From an uncultured Adlercreutzia sp. (GTDB taxonomy: Bacteria > Actinomycetota > Coriobacteriia > Coriobacteriales > Eggerthellaceae): a stretch of DNA of 36,477 nt. Below are positions 18,140-30,160 of this stretch, piece after piece. Position numbers and translations under genes: made by a program. Every line of letters begins with the position of its first letter. Position 1 is the first letter of the stretch. A model generated the notes under the pieces. That model was not told the DNA's origin. It saw nothing but the letters and a program-made list of their open reading frames with translations, and made no database searches. The stretch is from positions 1 through 36,477 of the forward strand of contig CANEDU010000006.1 in NCBI GenBank assembly GCA_947426355.1. The letters run 5' to 3'.

Positions 18140-19396
18140 CTACAGGGCAACTTCTTCGGATACGTCCAGCAAGATGCAATCAACGACGCTGCCGGCCGGC
18201 TGGGGCTCGGTGCCGTCGGGCATGATGGCCATGCAGTTGGTCTTCTGAATGGGACCGAACAGGCCCGAGCTCTGGTTCTTGGCCGGCGTCACCTCGTAGG
18301 CGCCGTCGGACGCGCGGGTAAGGTTCGCGCGCAGGAAAATGCGTCGCGGATCCTTGTTTTTCTCATCAGCAGTCAGACGCGCCTTCACGACGGGATGATC
18401 CATGAAGCGATAGCCCTGCATGGTGCGCAGCGCCGGGCGGATGAGCATCTGGAAGCCCACATAGGCCGCCGCCGGGTTGCCCGGCAGCCCGAACACGGGC
18501 GTCCCTTCCACAATGCCGAAGGTCTGGGCCTTGCCGGGCCGCATGTTCACCGTGGTCATCATGAGCTCGCCGAGCTCGGCCACGACCGGCTTGATAAAGT
18601 CGAAGTCGCCGTTGGCGGCACCTCCCGTGGTAACTACGAAGTCGTAGGTGTGGGCCGCCGCGGATACTGCGTCGCGCAAAGCCTCGAAGGTGTCCTCCAC
18701 GATGGGCAGCATATGGGCCTCGGCACCGGCCTCGCAGGCGGCGGCGGCCATGGCATAGCTGTTGGAGTTGCGGATCTTGCCCGGGCCCGGCACCTCGGTC
18801 GGAGGCACGAGCTCGCTGCCCGTGGCGATGATGGCCACGCGCGGGCGGCGGTGCACCGGTACCTCCAGCACGCCGCAGCCGGCCAGAAAGCCCACCCCGG
18901 CCGCTGTGAGCACGTCGCCGGCCTCTACAACCACCTCGCCGGCACGCGCCTCTTCGCCAGCAGGACGAACATTGGCGCCCACCTTGGTCGGCGCGGCGAA
19001 CGACACGATGGAGCCGGGCTTGCCGTCGCCTTCCACCACGCCCACGATCTCGTACTTCACCACCGCGTCGGCATCGTCGGGAAGACAGGCGCCGGTCATG
19101 ATGCGCACGCACTCGCCTGCGCCGATGGAGCCCTCGAACACGTCTCCTGCACCGATTTCGGCAATGACGCGCAGCGTGGCCGGTGCCTCTTCCGTAGCCG
19201 CCTCAATCTCGGCGGCGCGCAGGGCGAACCCATCCATGGCGGAATGGGCGAACGGCGACACGTCGATATCGCTTACCTGGTCGGCAGCAACGACGCGTCC
19301 CACGGCCTCGAGCAGCGGCACGGTTTCCACGGGCAGCTTTCCCACCGCCCCGCACACCAGCGCGCGGGCCTCTTCCAACGGAATCATTTCTTTCAC
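18140..19396 (-). CDS. moeA: Molybdopterin molybdenumtransferase
   Basis: MIPLEEARALVCGAVGKLPVETVPLLEAVGRVVAADQVSDIDVSPFAHSAMDGFALRA...GKIRNSNSYAM...TTGGAANGDFDFIK...GLPGNPAAAYVGF. Confidence 0.93.
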   Translation of the reverse strand: MKEMIPLEEARALVCGAVGKLPVETVPLLEAVGRVVAADQVSDIDVSPFAHSAMDGFALRAAEIEAATEEAPATLRVIAEIGAGDVFEGSIGAGECVRIMTGACLPDDADAVVKYEIVGVVEGDGKPGSIVSFAAPTKVGANVRPAGEEARAGEVVVEAGDVLTAAGVGFLAGCGVLEVPVHRRPRVAIIATGSELVPPTEVPGPGKIRNSNSYAMAAAACEAGAEAHMLPIVEDTFEALRDAVSAAAHTYDFVVTTGGAANGDFDFIKPVVAELGELMMTTVNMRPGKAQTFGIVEGTPVFGLPGNPAAAYVGFQMLIRPALRTMQGYRFMDHPVVKARLTADEKNKDPRRIFLRANLTRASDGAYEVTPAKNQSSGLFGPIQKTNCMAIMPDGTEPQPAGSVVDCILLDVSEEVAL

Positions 19397-19546
19397 AGAC
19401 GTTCCTTCCCCTTCAGGCTCTCACGCGCCTGGTTCGAAATTTTCTTCCTCAATTATAGCCATCTAAGAATACTTTAAAAGCCCGAACCGCAGGGTTCGCC
19501 TCCGCGCTACAATGACCCTATCATCTTCTAAGGAAAGAAGGCGCCT

Positions 19547-20668
19547 ATGAGCTTCGCCGTGACACCCTACACGCCCCCCGATTTCGATGCCGCTCACTTG
19601 AGGGAGGCGCCGAATGCGCGCCTGGAGCCGGCACCCAAAGACTTCGTGGCGCCCGAGGGCTACCACGCCATGTCCATCTACCCTGAGTACCTGAAGCTTG
19701 ACGGGCAGTGGGTGCTCGCCCGCGATTCCCGCATGGACTGCGTGGCCGTGGTGGAAGACGGCGAGATTTTCGTGCGCGAGTTCCGCCACATCAAGAAGGG
19801 CGACCTTATCGCCTGCGGGCGCACGGAGCACGGCGAGGAGGGAATCCTCGTCTACACTGAGGGCTTCCGCGAGCTGGAGCTGCCCGAGCCAGGCGCGCCC
19901 CACCCCGGCGGCCACGACAACTTCGCCTTCCGGCTCGGCCGTTCCCGCGAGACCGCGTTCTCCCGCGACTACGACGAGCTCTACGCGTTGCTCGAGCACG
20001 AGCGCGAGCACGGATATGTCGTCTGGGTGCTGGGGCCCGCCTTCTCGTTCAACGGCTATTCCCGCGATGCCTTCGCGAAGATCATCGATGCCGGCTACGT
20101 GGATGCGGTCTTCGCCGGTAACGCGCTCGCCACCCACGATTTGGAAGGCGCCTACTTCCATACGGCGCTCGGCCAGGACATCGACACCCAGGAGAACCGT
20201 CCCAACGGGCACTACCATCACCTGGACACCATCAACCGCGTGCGCTACTGGGGCAGCATCGACAAGTTCATCGAGGAAGAGCACGTGCACAACGGCATCA
20301 TGTACGCCTTGGAGAAGAACCGCGTGCCCTACGTGCTCGCCGGCTCCATTCGCGACGATGGCCCCCTGCCTGGCGTGTTCGGCAACGCTTATGCGGCCCA
20401 GGATGTCATGCGCAGCCACATCCGCAAGGCCACCACGGTCATCTGCCTGGCCACCATGCTGCACACCATCGCTACGGGCAACATGACCCCGAGCTACCGC
20501 GTGCTGGACGACGGCACCGTGCGTCCTGTGTACTTCTACTGCGTGGATATCGCCGAGTTCACCGTGAACAAGCTCGTAGACCGCGGCAGCCTCGCCAGCC
20601 GCGGCATCGTCACCAACGTCCAGGACTTCATCGCCCACGTCGGCAAGGGCCTGGGGGTTTTGGGGTAG
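19547..20668 (+). CDS. TIGR00300 / LOR-SDH-domain family protein, putative (archaeal-type) ornithine cyclodeaminase
   Basis: GYVDAVFAGNALATHDLEGAYFHTALGQDI, HNGIMYALEKNRVPYVLAGSIRDDGPLPGV, ICLATMLHTIATGNMTPSY; N-terminal RMDCVAVVEDG...IKKGDLIACG: matches the family pattern as I know it. Confidence 0.75.
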   Translation: MSFAVTPYTPPDFDAAHLREAPNARLEPAPKDFVAPEGYHAMSIYPEYLKLDGQWVLARDSRMDCVAVVEDGEIFVREFRHIKKGDLIACGRTEHGEEGILVYTEGFRELELPEPGAPHPGGHDNFAFRLGRSRETAFSRDYDELYALLEHEREHGYVVWVLGPAFSFNGYSRDAFAKIIDAGYVDAVFAGNALATHDLEGAYFHTALGQDIDTQENRPNGHYHHLDTINRVRYWGSIDKFIEEEHVHNGIMYALEKNRVPYVLAGSIRDDGPLPGVFGNAYAAQDVMRSHIRKATTVICLATMLHTIATGNMTPSYRVLDDGTVRPVYFYCVDIAEFTVNKLVDRGSLASRGIVTNVQDFIAHVGKGLGVLG

Positions 20669-20706
20669 CGCTTCAGACATAGCGAAGCTTCACAGCTTTC
20701 AATGAA

Positions 20707-20734
20707 AAGGGCCGCTTCCGGAGAAGCGGCCCTT
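20707..20734. terminator. Bidirectional terminator between the TIGR00300 gene and eno
   Basis: aagggccgcttc-cgga-gaagcggccctt stem between convergent gene ends. Confidence 0.8.
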
Positions 20735-20758
20735 GCTTGTGCTTTGGCTTGGGAACGT

Positions 20759-23126
<2,368 letters not shown>

Positions 23127-23887
23127 GCCCCGCTCGGCCAATGATGTCGGCGCCTCAGTCGCCCCGAAGCAGCGGGCGTCCATGGCCTGAGCCAGACGGT
23201 CAGCGCGGCGGAAAAGCCCCACGAACACCGGGGTCATCATTCCGCCGTAGGCGCGCAGGCGCACCGACACTCCCGGGCCCTCGAAGGCGGCACCGCGCGA
23301 CGCCTGGGCGGCGCGTACGGCTGCGAGCTCTTCAGCTAACAGCGGAATGAAGCGCAGGGCAATGGAGAGGGCCGTTGTGAAATCGCGCACGGGAAGCCCC
23401 CACCGCCCCAACGGCGCGAGCACCTTTCGCAGCGCATCGGTAAGCTCCGTGGGCGTCGAAAGCGCCATGAGCGCAAGACTCGCCCATACGAGCAGGACGA
23501 TGCGCGCCACCACCATCACGCCCGAGCTCCACCCTTGGGTCGCGCTGTGATACACCAGGAGAAAGGCACAGATTACGTAGACGAAAGAGGCGTCGCGCGC
23601 GATGCGCCAAACGCTCAGCCTGCCCGCGAGCATTACCGCAATAAGAACTACCGCCGCGGCGCCGAGCCCCCAAAACGATGGCGCAACCAACAGCGCAATC
23701 GAATAAGCTATCAGCAGCGCAATCTTCACGCGCCCATCAACAGCGCGGATGCCCTCGGCGAGGGAATATTTTTGACGATTCTCGGCCATGGGCCCATTAT
23801 GGCCCACGTAGGCCTTCTATGGGAAGCTCGCTCGCCGCGCACTCGCCAACGGCAACGCGCTGCGCTCTGTTTTGTGCAATAGCGCAA

Positions 23888-23924
23888 AAAGAGAGCGCCT
23901 CCCTGAAAGAGAAGCGCTCTCTTT
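23888..23924. terminator. Hairpin terminator between acidic ORF and ecfT
   Basis: aaagagagcgc...gcgctctcttt inverted repeat. Confidence 0.7.
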
Positions 23925-24052
23925 GAGTCCATCAAGCCGTCCCGCGGGCTCCGGTTAAGGCGGCGCCCAGACTTGCTGGAGGAGCATCGTCGAGAGTCAA
24001 TGAGTTAGCGAGTTGCCCCCGACGGTGACGGGTTTGCCCTCTGCGAAAGCCC

Positions 24053-24265
24053 TTACAGCTTCTGCTCGGCCTCTTCGAACTCGAACGCCGTCTCAGCATC
24101 CTCGGCGGCAGCCTGCTCGTTGCCCAGCGCATCATCGTACTCAGCGGACATCGTCGCCTCGGCAACGACTTCCTCTTCCACGCGCTCCAGGTCCTTGGCG
24201 GCATCTGCGGCCTTGGCAGCCTCGGTAGCCTCGAATTCCTTCATCAGGGCATCCTTATCAACCAT
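24053..24265 (-). CDS. Small acidic Ala/Glu-rich protein of unknown function (70 aa)
   Basis: ORF MVDKDALMKEFEATEAAKAADAAKDLERVEEEVVAEATMS... with GAAAGGAG SD-like sequence upstream. Confidence 0.6.
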   Translation of the reverse strand: MVDKDALMKEFEATEAAKAADAAKDLERVEEEVVAEATMSAEYDDALGNEQAAAEDAETAFEFEEAEQKL

Positions 24266-24520
24266 GATCCGACTCCTTTCATCAGCATGCTTTGTGATTC
24301 AAGCGCAGGAGCAAGACAGGTTGCCCTTGCATCGCCTATTCTATGGGCCGATGCGCACGGGAAAACCTGAGCAAGGCGATAGTAATTCTCTGGTTGGAGG
24401 GGTGTTGATGTTTCGTCATGGACGCCAGTCCCGGCATCGCCTTACTTGGGCACGGAGGCGATCAAGGCCGCCTTCCGCAGCAGAAGCCGCAATCCCGTCT
24501 GATTTCCCTCCCTCATGCAG

Positions 24521-24544
24521 AAAGACCGCCCAAAGGCGGTCTTT
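24521..24544 (-). terminator. Terminator after rplQ cluster
   Basis: aaagaccgcc-caaa-ggcggtcttt hairpin. Confidence 0.75.
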
Positions 24545-24623
24545 CTGGTATAGAACGATGATCCCGTTTGCAGCTCATGCGGCTGGCCGCAGCCGGGCGC
24601 ATCCGAACGATCGGGAGAGGCGT

Positions 24624-25286
24624 CTACTTGACGTCAGCCTTCTCCTCCTCGATCTTCTCGGCGTCGACGGTCTCGGCCTCCTCGGCAGCCTTCTCCTCGG
24701 CCTTCTCGGCCTCCTCGCGAGCCTCCTCGACAGCCTCGGCCTTCTCGGCGGCGTCCACGGCCTCGATCTGCTCGACGGTGCCGTCGTCCTCGAAGCCCAG
24801 GTTCTCAGCGAGCTCCTCGGACTTCTCCTCGGCCTTCTCCTCCTTCTTGGTCACCTTCTTGGGGGCAGCCTTCTTCGGAGCGGCCTTCTTGGCAGCGGCA
24901 GCCTGACGCTCAGCCTTGGGCACGCAGGGCTCGGTCACGAGCTCCATGATGACCATGGGGGCGTTGTCGCCCTTGCGGGGCCCGAGCTTCATGATGCGGG
25001 TGTAGCCACCGGGACGATCCTGGAACATGCCCTGAGCGACCTTCTCGAAGATCTCGCGCACGAGCTCCTTGTCGTTCAGGTAGGCGATGGCCAGACGGCG
25101 GGAATGCAGATCGCCGCGCTTGGCCCAGGTGATCACCTTGTCCACGTCGGGACGAATCTCCTTGGCACGGGACTCGACCGTCTTGATGCGGTCGTTCAGG
25201 AACAGGGCGGAAACCAAGCTGCGCTTCATAGCCTTAGTGTGGCTATAGTCGGTGCCGAGCTTGCGACCCTTCTTGTTGTGTCTCAT
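24624..25286 (-). CDS. rplQ: 50S ribosomal protein L17 with ~100-aa acidic C-terminal tail
   Basis: MRHNKKGRKLGTDYSHTKAMKRSLVSALFLNDRIKTVESRAKEIRPDVDKVI...; C-terminus Ala/Glu/Lys-rich. Confidence 0.96.
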   Translation of the reverse strand: MRHNKKGRKLGTDYSHTKAMKRSLVSALFLNDRIKTVESRAKEIRPDVDKVITWAKRGDLHSRRLAIAYLNDKELVREIFEKVAQGMFQDRPGGYTRIMKLGPRKGDNAPMVIMELVTEPCVPKAERQAAAAKKAAPKKAAPKKVTKKEEKAEEKSEELAENLGFEDDGTVEQIEAVDAAEKAEAVEEAREEAEKAEEKAAEEAETVDAEKIEEEKADVK

Positions 25287-25299
25287 ATCTCTGTGTCTC

Positions 25300-26250
25300 C
25301 TAAAGCTTCAAATTGAGGTCCATGGAAATGAGCTTGTCCTTCACTTCCTCAATGGACTTCGCACCAAAGTTCCGAATGTTCAGCAGGTCGTTCTCGGAGA
25401 ACTCGACGAGCTGGCGCACGGAGTGGATGCCCGCGCGCTTCAGGCAGTTGTAGGAGCGGACAGAAAGGTCCAGATCCTCAATCTGCTTGTCCAGCTCGGC
25501 GTTGGACTCCTGACCCTCCGGCGCGAAGATGGAGGGAGCCTCGCCCTCTTCTTCCTCGCCCGTGGAAGCCAGGGCCAAAAACGCGCCCATGTACTGGTTG
25601 ATGATGTTGGCCGCGCGGCACACCGCCTCAGTGGGGTCGATGGAGCCGTCGGTCTCAACTTCCAGAACCAGCTTGTCGTAATCGGTACGCTGGCCCACGC
25701 GGGTGTCCGTGACGTTCATCGTGCAACGGCGCACGGGAGAGAACAGCGAGTCGACATGAATGATGCCGATGGGGTCCTCAGTGCGCTTGTTGCGCTCAGC
25801 AGACACGTAGCCGCGGCCAACGCCGATGCGGATGGTCATGTCCAGCTGGCCGCCGTCAGCCACCGTGGCGATAACGTGCTCCGGGTTCACCAGGTTGAAC
25901 TGGCCCGGAACCTCAAGGTCGGCACCGGTCACCGTGCAGGGACCTTCAGCGAACACGTGAGCAGTCGCCTCGTCGGCCTCGTCGGAGACCTGGGAAAACA
26001 CCAGGCCCTTCACGTTCAGCACGATGTCGGTAATGTCCTCGATGACGCCTTCCGCGGTGGTGAACTCGTGCTGCACGCCCTCGATCTGGATAGCGGTAGC
26101 CTTAGCCCCGTCCAGCGAGGAAAGCAGCACGCGACGCATGGAGTTGCCCAGTGTGTTGCCGTAGCCGCGCTCGAGCGGCTCGACGATGTAGCGGGCAACG
26201 GTGTCGTTGACTTCCTCCGTAGTAACGGTAGGCCTCATGAACTCTGTCAT
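25300..26250 (-). CDS. rpoA: DNA-directed RNA polymerase subunit alpha
   Basis: FVEPLERGYGNTLGNSMRRVLLSSLDGAKATAIQIEGVQHEF; C-terminal domain SVRSYNCLKRAGIHSVRQLVEFSENDLLNIRNFGAKSIEEVKDKL. Confidence 0.97.
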   Translation of the reverse strand: MTEFMRPTVTTEEVNDTVARYIVEPLERGYGNTLGNSMRRVLLSSLDGAKATAIQIEGVQHEFTTAEGVIEDITDIVLNVKGLVFSQVSDEADEATAHVFAEGPCTVTGADLEVPGQFNLVNPEHVIATVADGGQLDMTIRIGVGRGYVSAERNKRTEDPIGIIHVDSLFSPVRRCTMNVTDTRVGQRTDYDKLVLEVETDGSIDPTEAVCRAANIINQYMGAFLALASTGEEEEGEAPSIFAPEGQESNAELDKQIEDLDLSVRSYNCLKRAGIHSVRQLVEFSENDLLNIRNFGAKSIEEVKDKLISMDLNLKL

Positions 26251-26279
26251 GTATGGATAGCCTCCTTAAAGAGCGGCGA

Positions 26280-26876
26280 TTATTTCGAGTAAAGTTCGAC
26301 GATGAGCTGCTCGTTGATGTCCAGGTCAATCTGGTCACGGGTCGGAAGGGACAGCACGCTGCCCTGCAGCTTCTCGATGTCAATCTCAAGCCAGGCCGGA
26401 ACCTGAACGCGCTCGTTGGAAACCAGAGCACTCTTCACCACGAGAAGCTCCTTGGCCTTGGGGGCCACAGAGACGAGCTCGCCGGGACGCACGCGGAAGG
26501 ACGGAATGTCCACGCGGCGGCCGTTCACGCAGATGTGGCCGTGGGTCACCATCTGGCGGGCTTCCTTGCGGGTGCGGGCGAAGCCCAGACGGAAGACCAC
26601 GTTGTCCAGACGGGTCTCCAGAATGGTCATCAGGTTCTCACCGGTCTGACCCTCCATGGACTTGGCGCGCTTGAAGTACCCACGGAACTGCTTCTCGAGC
26701 ACGCCGTAGATGAACTTGGCCTTCTGCTTCTCGCGCAGCTGCATAGCGTACTCGCTCTCCTTGCGGCGACGCTTCGGCTGGCGGATGGATTCCTTCTTGC
26801 TGGAGTAACCGAGCACCACAGGATCGATGCCCAGCTGACGGCAGCGCTTAAGAACCGGAGTTCTGTTGATTGCCAT
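26280..26876 (-). CDS. rpsD: 30S ribosomal protein S4
   Basis: S4 RNA-binding domain [45 protein letters not shown]. Confidence 0.96.
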   Translation of the reverse strand: MAINRTPVLKRCRQLGIDPVVLGYSSKKESIRQPKRRRKESEYAMQLREKQKAKFIYGVLEKQFRGYFKRAKSMEGQTGENLMTILETRLDNVVFRLGFARTRKEARQMVTHGHICVNGRRVDIPSFRVRPGELVSVAPKAKELLVVKSALVSNERVQVPAWLEIDIEKLQGSVLSLPTRDQIDLDINEQLIVELYSK

Positions 26877-26894
26877 AATGTACGATCCTTTCAG

Positions 26895-27290
26895 TTACAC
26901 GCGGCGACGCTTCTTGGGGCGGCAGCCATTGTGCGGAATGGGGGTGCAGTCCTGGATGCTGGCCACTTCGAGGCCGGCAGCCTGGAGGGAGCGGATAGCG
27001 GTCTCGCGACCGGAGCCCGGGCCCTTCACATAGACGGCAACCTTCTTCAGGCCGTGCTCCATGGCCGTCTTCGCGGCGGCCTCGGCGGCCATCTGCGCGG
27101 CGAACGGCGTGGACTTACGGGAGCCCTTGAAGCCCACCGTGCCGGCGGACTGCCAGGAGATCACGTTGCCCTGGGGATCGGTGATGGAGACAATGGTGTT
27201 GTTGAACGTAGACTTGATGTGAGCGGCGCCCACGGCAATGTTCTTACGCTCAGAGCGCTTGATGCGCGTACGTACTTGCTTCTTAGCCAC
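26895..27290 (-). CDS. rpsK: 30S ribosomal protein S11
   Basis: [48 protein letters not shown]...[18 protein letters not shown]. Confidence 0.97.
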   Translation of the reverse strand: MAKKQVRTRIKRSERKNIAVGAAHIKSTFNNTIVSITDPQGNVISWQSAGTVGFKGSRKSTPFAAQMAAEAAAKTAMEHGLKKVAVYVKGPGSGRETAIRSLQAAGLEVASIQDCTPIPHNGCRPKKRRRV

Positions 27291-27305
27291 GGTTTGCTTA
27301 CCTCA

Positions 27306-27674
27306 CTACTTCTTCTTGCCGCCGATTTGCTTGCGCGGACCCTTGCGGGTACGGGCATTCGTGTGCGTGCGCTGGCCGCGAACGGGCAGGCCGCGACGAT
27401 GACGCAGACCGCGATAGCAGCCGATCTCCATCAGGCGCTTCACGTTCTGAGAAACCTCGCGATGCAGGTCGCCTTCGACCTTGAGGTTCTGCTGGATGTA
27501 GTCGCGGAGCTTCGCGAGATCCTCTTCGGAGAGGTCCTTCACGCGAACGTCGGGATCAACACCGGTCTCGGCGATGATCTGCTTGGCCGTAGTGAGGCCA
27601 ATGCCGTAAATGTAGGTCAAGGCGATCTCAATGCGCTTATTGCGGGGAAGATCGACACCAACGAGACGTGCCAT
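27306..27674 (-). CDS. rpsM: 30S ribosomal protein S13
   Basis: [30 protein letters not shown]...[31 protein letters not shown]. Confidence 0.97.
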   Translation of the reverse strand: MARLVGVDLPRNKRIEIALTYIYGIGLTTAKQIIAETGVDPDVRVKDLSEEDLAKLRDYIQQNLKVEGDLHREVSQNVKRLMEIGCYRGLRHRRGLPVRGQRTHTNARTRKGPRKQIGGKKK

Positions 27675-27696
27675 GTTCTTATCGAGTCCTTTCTTC

Positions 27697-27810
27697 CTAG
27701 CCCTGACGCTGCTTATGGCGCGGATTCTCGCAAATCACGAGGATCTTGCCATGGCGTCGGATGATCTTGCACTTGTCGCACATCTTCTTGACCGAGGGAC
27801 GTACCTTCAT
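27697..27810 (-). CDS. rpmJ: 50S ribosomal protein L36
   Basis: [37 protein letters not shown] (37 aa); true start inside the listed 71-aa ORF. Confidence 0.96.
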   Translation of the reverse strand: MKVRPSVKKMCDKCKIIRRHGKILVICENPRHKQRQG

Positions 27811-27943
27811 GTCGTTTCCTTTCGGTATGCGGATCGTTCTATACGTGCACGCCCAGCCGCTGGCGATTGTTTTCTCAGCTGAACCTCCTGCGAAGGATCC
27901 GGGTCTTCGCAAGAGGCGCGGCCTTCTCAGGCCCGTCGGGGAT

Positions 27944-28162
27944 TTACTTGAAGCGGTAGGTGATGCGCCCGCGGTTCAAGTCGTACACCGACAGCTCCAC
28001 GGTTACGCGGTCGCCGGGCAGGATCTTGATGTAGTGCATGCGCATCTTGCCGGAGATGTGGGCGAGGATGGTGTGACCATTCTCAAGTTCCACCTTGAAC
28101 ATCGCGTTGGGCAGGGCTTCGAGCACCGTGCCCTCGAGTTCGATTACGTCTTCCTTAGCCAA
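27944..28162 (-). CDS. infA: Translation initiation factor IF-1
   Basis: (L/M)[74 protein letters not shown] start with ggagg upstream. Confidence 0.95.
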   Translation of the reverse strand: MAKEDVIELEGTVLEALPNAMFKVELENGHTILAHISGKMRMHYIKILPGDRVTVELSVYDLNRGRITYRFK

Positions 28163-28456
28163 AAGTTGCTCCTCCAAAACGGACTGATAAAGCAGCAACA
28201 CAAAATAGTAGCAAAGATGCAAGACATTTTGGGGAAAAATTTGCACAAGGGCGTAAAAAACCAAAAAGCGGATTTGGCTTTAAAAATGACCTGCTTGTCA
28301 GGCCTGCGGTCGAGCCGCGCAGCTCTCGGGAAACCATGCCGGAGCCGCCAGGTATTTGCGCTGCTAAAAGCGCCACCGCCTTGTCGGCAAGAGAGGATGA
28401 TAGCACAGGGCGCCCGCAGGTGCAAGGGGCGCCCTCATCGCAAGCGAAAAGCTTCC

Positions 28457-29752
28457 TTACTCCCCCACGTATTCCCGCTGGCGCTGGCGGGCGAGCTGGA
28501 GGCCGCGGGCGACGAAGCCCTGGCCGTATTCCTCGCGAATCTTCCAGGCGTAGCGGGTGTACGGATCTTCGAACTTCTCTTTCTGGAAGGCGAGGCAGGA
28601 GGCCACCGACTCGCCGAAATCTTCGAAGAACGCCTCCATGGAGTCGATGATCTTCTTGGCAGCCTTCACGACCGAGTACGCGCTGCCATCCGGCATGACG
28701 ATCTTCACGGTCTTCAGGTCGTAATGGGCGGCGTTCTTGAAGTTCTGCACGGCCTGCACCTGGTCTTTCACCGAGAGGTTCGCAGGCGGCTGGGCGGCGG
28801 CCCACACCAAGAACAGCTGGCTGAACAGCACATCGCGCTCGTCGATGCCGGCGCGCACAAGCGGGTTCAGGTCAACCATACGCAGCTCGATGTGACTGAT
28901 GCCCTCTTTGAGACCTTCAAGGCTGTAGGGGCCGAAGTTCTTCAGACGGATGGGGTAGTACAGCTCGGAGGGGTAGCGGATCATGCCGTTATCGATGTAG
29001 CGCTGGATGGATTCGGCATAGGCGGTAGGATCGGTGTAGTCCAGAATGGGCGCGAAGAAGTTCCAGTACCCGAGCTCGGAGCAGCGCACCGTGGCCAGGC
29101 CTTGGAACAGATCGCCGCCGATGCGGCCCTTTTCCACAAAGGACGAGTCCATAACGGGGCTTGCGGCCATGACGGCGGTGAGAATCCAGCTGTAGGCCAC
29201 GCAGTTCTCGGCCAGGCGCACGTAGAACTGGTCGCGGTAGGCCTTAAAGCTGTCGAAGGCGTTAGGGTCCTCCGCGCAGGCGAGCGCGTAGTCGGCGCGC
29301 AGCAGCTCTTCGCCGAACGAGTAGTTGATATGGATGCCGGAGAACGCCATCTTGTAGCGGCCGTAGCGGTCGGAGAGGTACTCGCGGTACTCGGTCTTGC
29401 TCGCGTCATCGCCGAAGTACTGGGCGATGGGAATGTCCTTCTCGCCGAGAATGTAGGGCGGGTTCGAGAAGGGCCAGAGCAGCTCGCGTTCGGGCAGAGC
29501 AGCGATGGCGCGCTGCACGAGGGCGTTGTAGTGCTCCAGCGACTGCACCGCCTCGGCCGGCGTGGGGCACACCGGCGTGTTCACCTCCACCTGGTTCTCG
29601 GAAAAATCGCGCACGATGTGCACGTCATCAGCGAAGTCAGCGGGCGTGTGGGCCAGAAAGCCACCGCCGTCGATGCGCAGGGACTCCTTCTCCAGGCCGA
29701 AACCGCCCTCCAGCAGGTGCGGGCGAACCGAATCATGACGGGCGTGCAGCAT
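28457..29752 (-). CDS. gshA: Glutamate-cysteine ligase (GshA type)
   Basis: GLEKESLRIDGGGFLAHTPADF...DFSENQVEVNTPVCPT...FSGIHINYSFGEELL...HIELRMVDLNPL. Start chosen at MLHARHD. Confidence 0.87.
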   Translation of the reverse strand: MLHARHDSVRPHLLEGGFGLEKESLRIDGGGFLAHTPADFADDVHIVRDFSENQVEVNTPVCPTPAEAVQSLEHYNALVQRAIAALPERELLWPFSNPPYILGEKDIPIAQYFGDDASKTEYREYLSDRYGRYKMAFSGIHINYSFGEELLRADYALACAEDPNAFDSFKAYRDQFYVRLAENCVAYSWILTAVMAASPVMDSSFVEKGRIGGDLFQGLATVRCSELGYWNFFAPILDYTDPTAYAESIQRYIDNGMIRYPSELYYPIRLKNFGPYSLEGLKEGISHIELRMVDLNPLVRAGIDERDVLFSQLFLVWAAAQPPANLSVKDQVQAVQNFKNAAHYDLKTVKIVMPDGSAYSVVKAAKKIIDSMEAFFEDFGESVASCLAFQKEKFEDPYTRYAWKIREEYGQGFVARGLQLARQRQREYVGE

Positions 29753-29964
29753 AGTTGCCTCCCCAAAGATGCGCCGGGCAATACGGGACCGCCCGCATGG
29801 CGGCGACCGCGGCCCCGCCATCTCTGATGTTCGCGCTTAAGTTTACCAGTTGCAACTAGACTGCGCGTAAACAACAGCGCAACGCCACGGTTCGGTCACG
29901 ATAAAACGAGCGCTCGCGACTTAAGTCAACCTTGTGAGGCGCATCGTTCTCGCGCCGGGTGAAA

Positions 29965-30038
29965 TGGCTGGGGTACTAGGATTCGAACCTAGGTAGCTGG
30001 TACCAAAAACCAGAGTCCTGCCGTTGGACGATACCCCA
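29965..30038 (-). tRNA. tRNA-Gln (anticodon TTG), CCA encoded
   Basis: Minus strand TGGGGTATCGTCCAACGGCAGGACTCTGGTTTTTGGTACCAGCTACCTAGGTTCGAATCCTAGTACCCCAGCCA folds as a cloverleaf with loop TTTTGGT. Confidence 0.95.
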
Positions 30039-30061
30039 GTGCCAAGCAAACGAAGGACAAG

Positions 30062-30137
30062 TGGTGGGCCCTGCGGGGATCGAACCCGCGACCTTGGGAT
30101 TAAAAGTCCCCTGCTCTACCGACTGAGCTAAAGGCCC
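30062..30137 (-). tRNA. tRNA-Lys (anticodon TTT), CCA encoded
   Basis: Minus strand GGGCCTTTAGCTCAGTCGGTAGAGCAGGGGACTTTTAATCCCAAGGTCGCGGGTTCGATCCCCGCAGGGCCCACCA. Confidence 0.95.
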
Positions 30138-30160
30138 GTATCCTTACGTAATGAGATAGT

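Noticed and set aside
24266-24512. Cobalamin or other known riboswitch for the ECF component
   Set aside because: I could not identify a B12 box or another known aptamer core; kept only as an undefined structured-RNA candidate.
27746-29827. 693-aa plus-strand ORF
   Set aside because: Antisense to rpmJ, infA and gshA; no recognisable domain.
30062-30137. Unusual G27-A43 mismatch in the tRNA-Lys anticodon stem
   Set aside because: Terminal stem mismatches occur in functional tRNAs; the rest of the cloverleaf and encoded CCA are normal.
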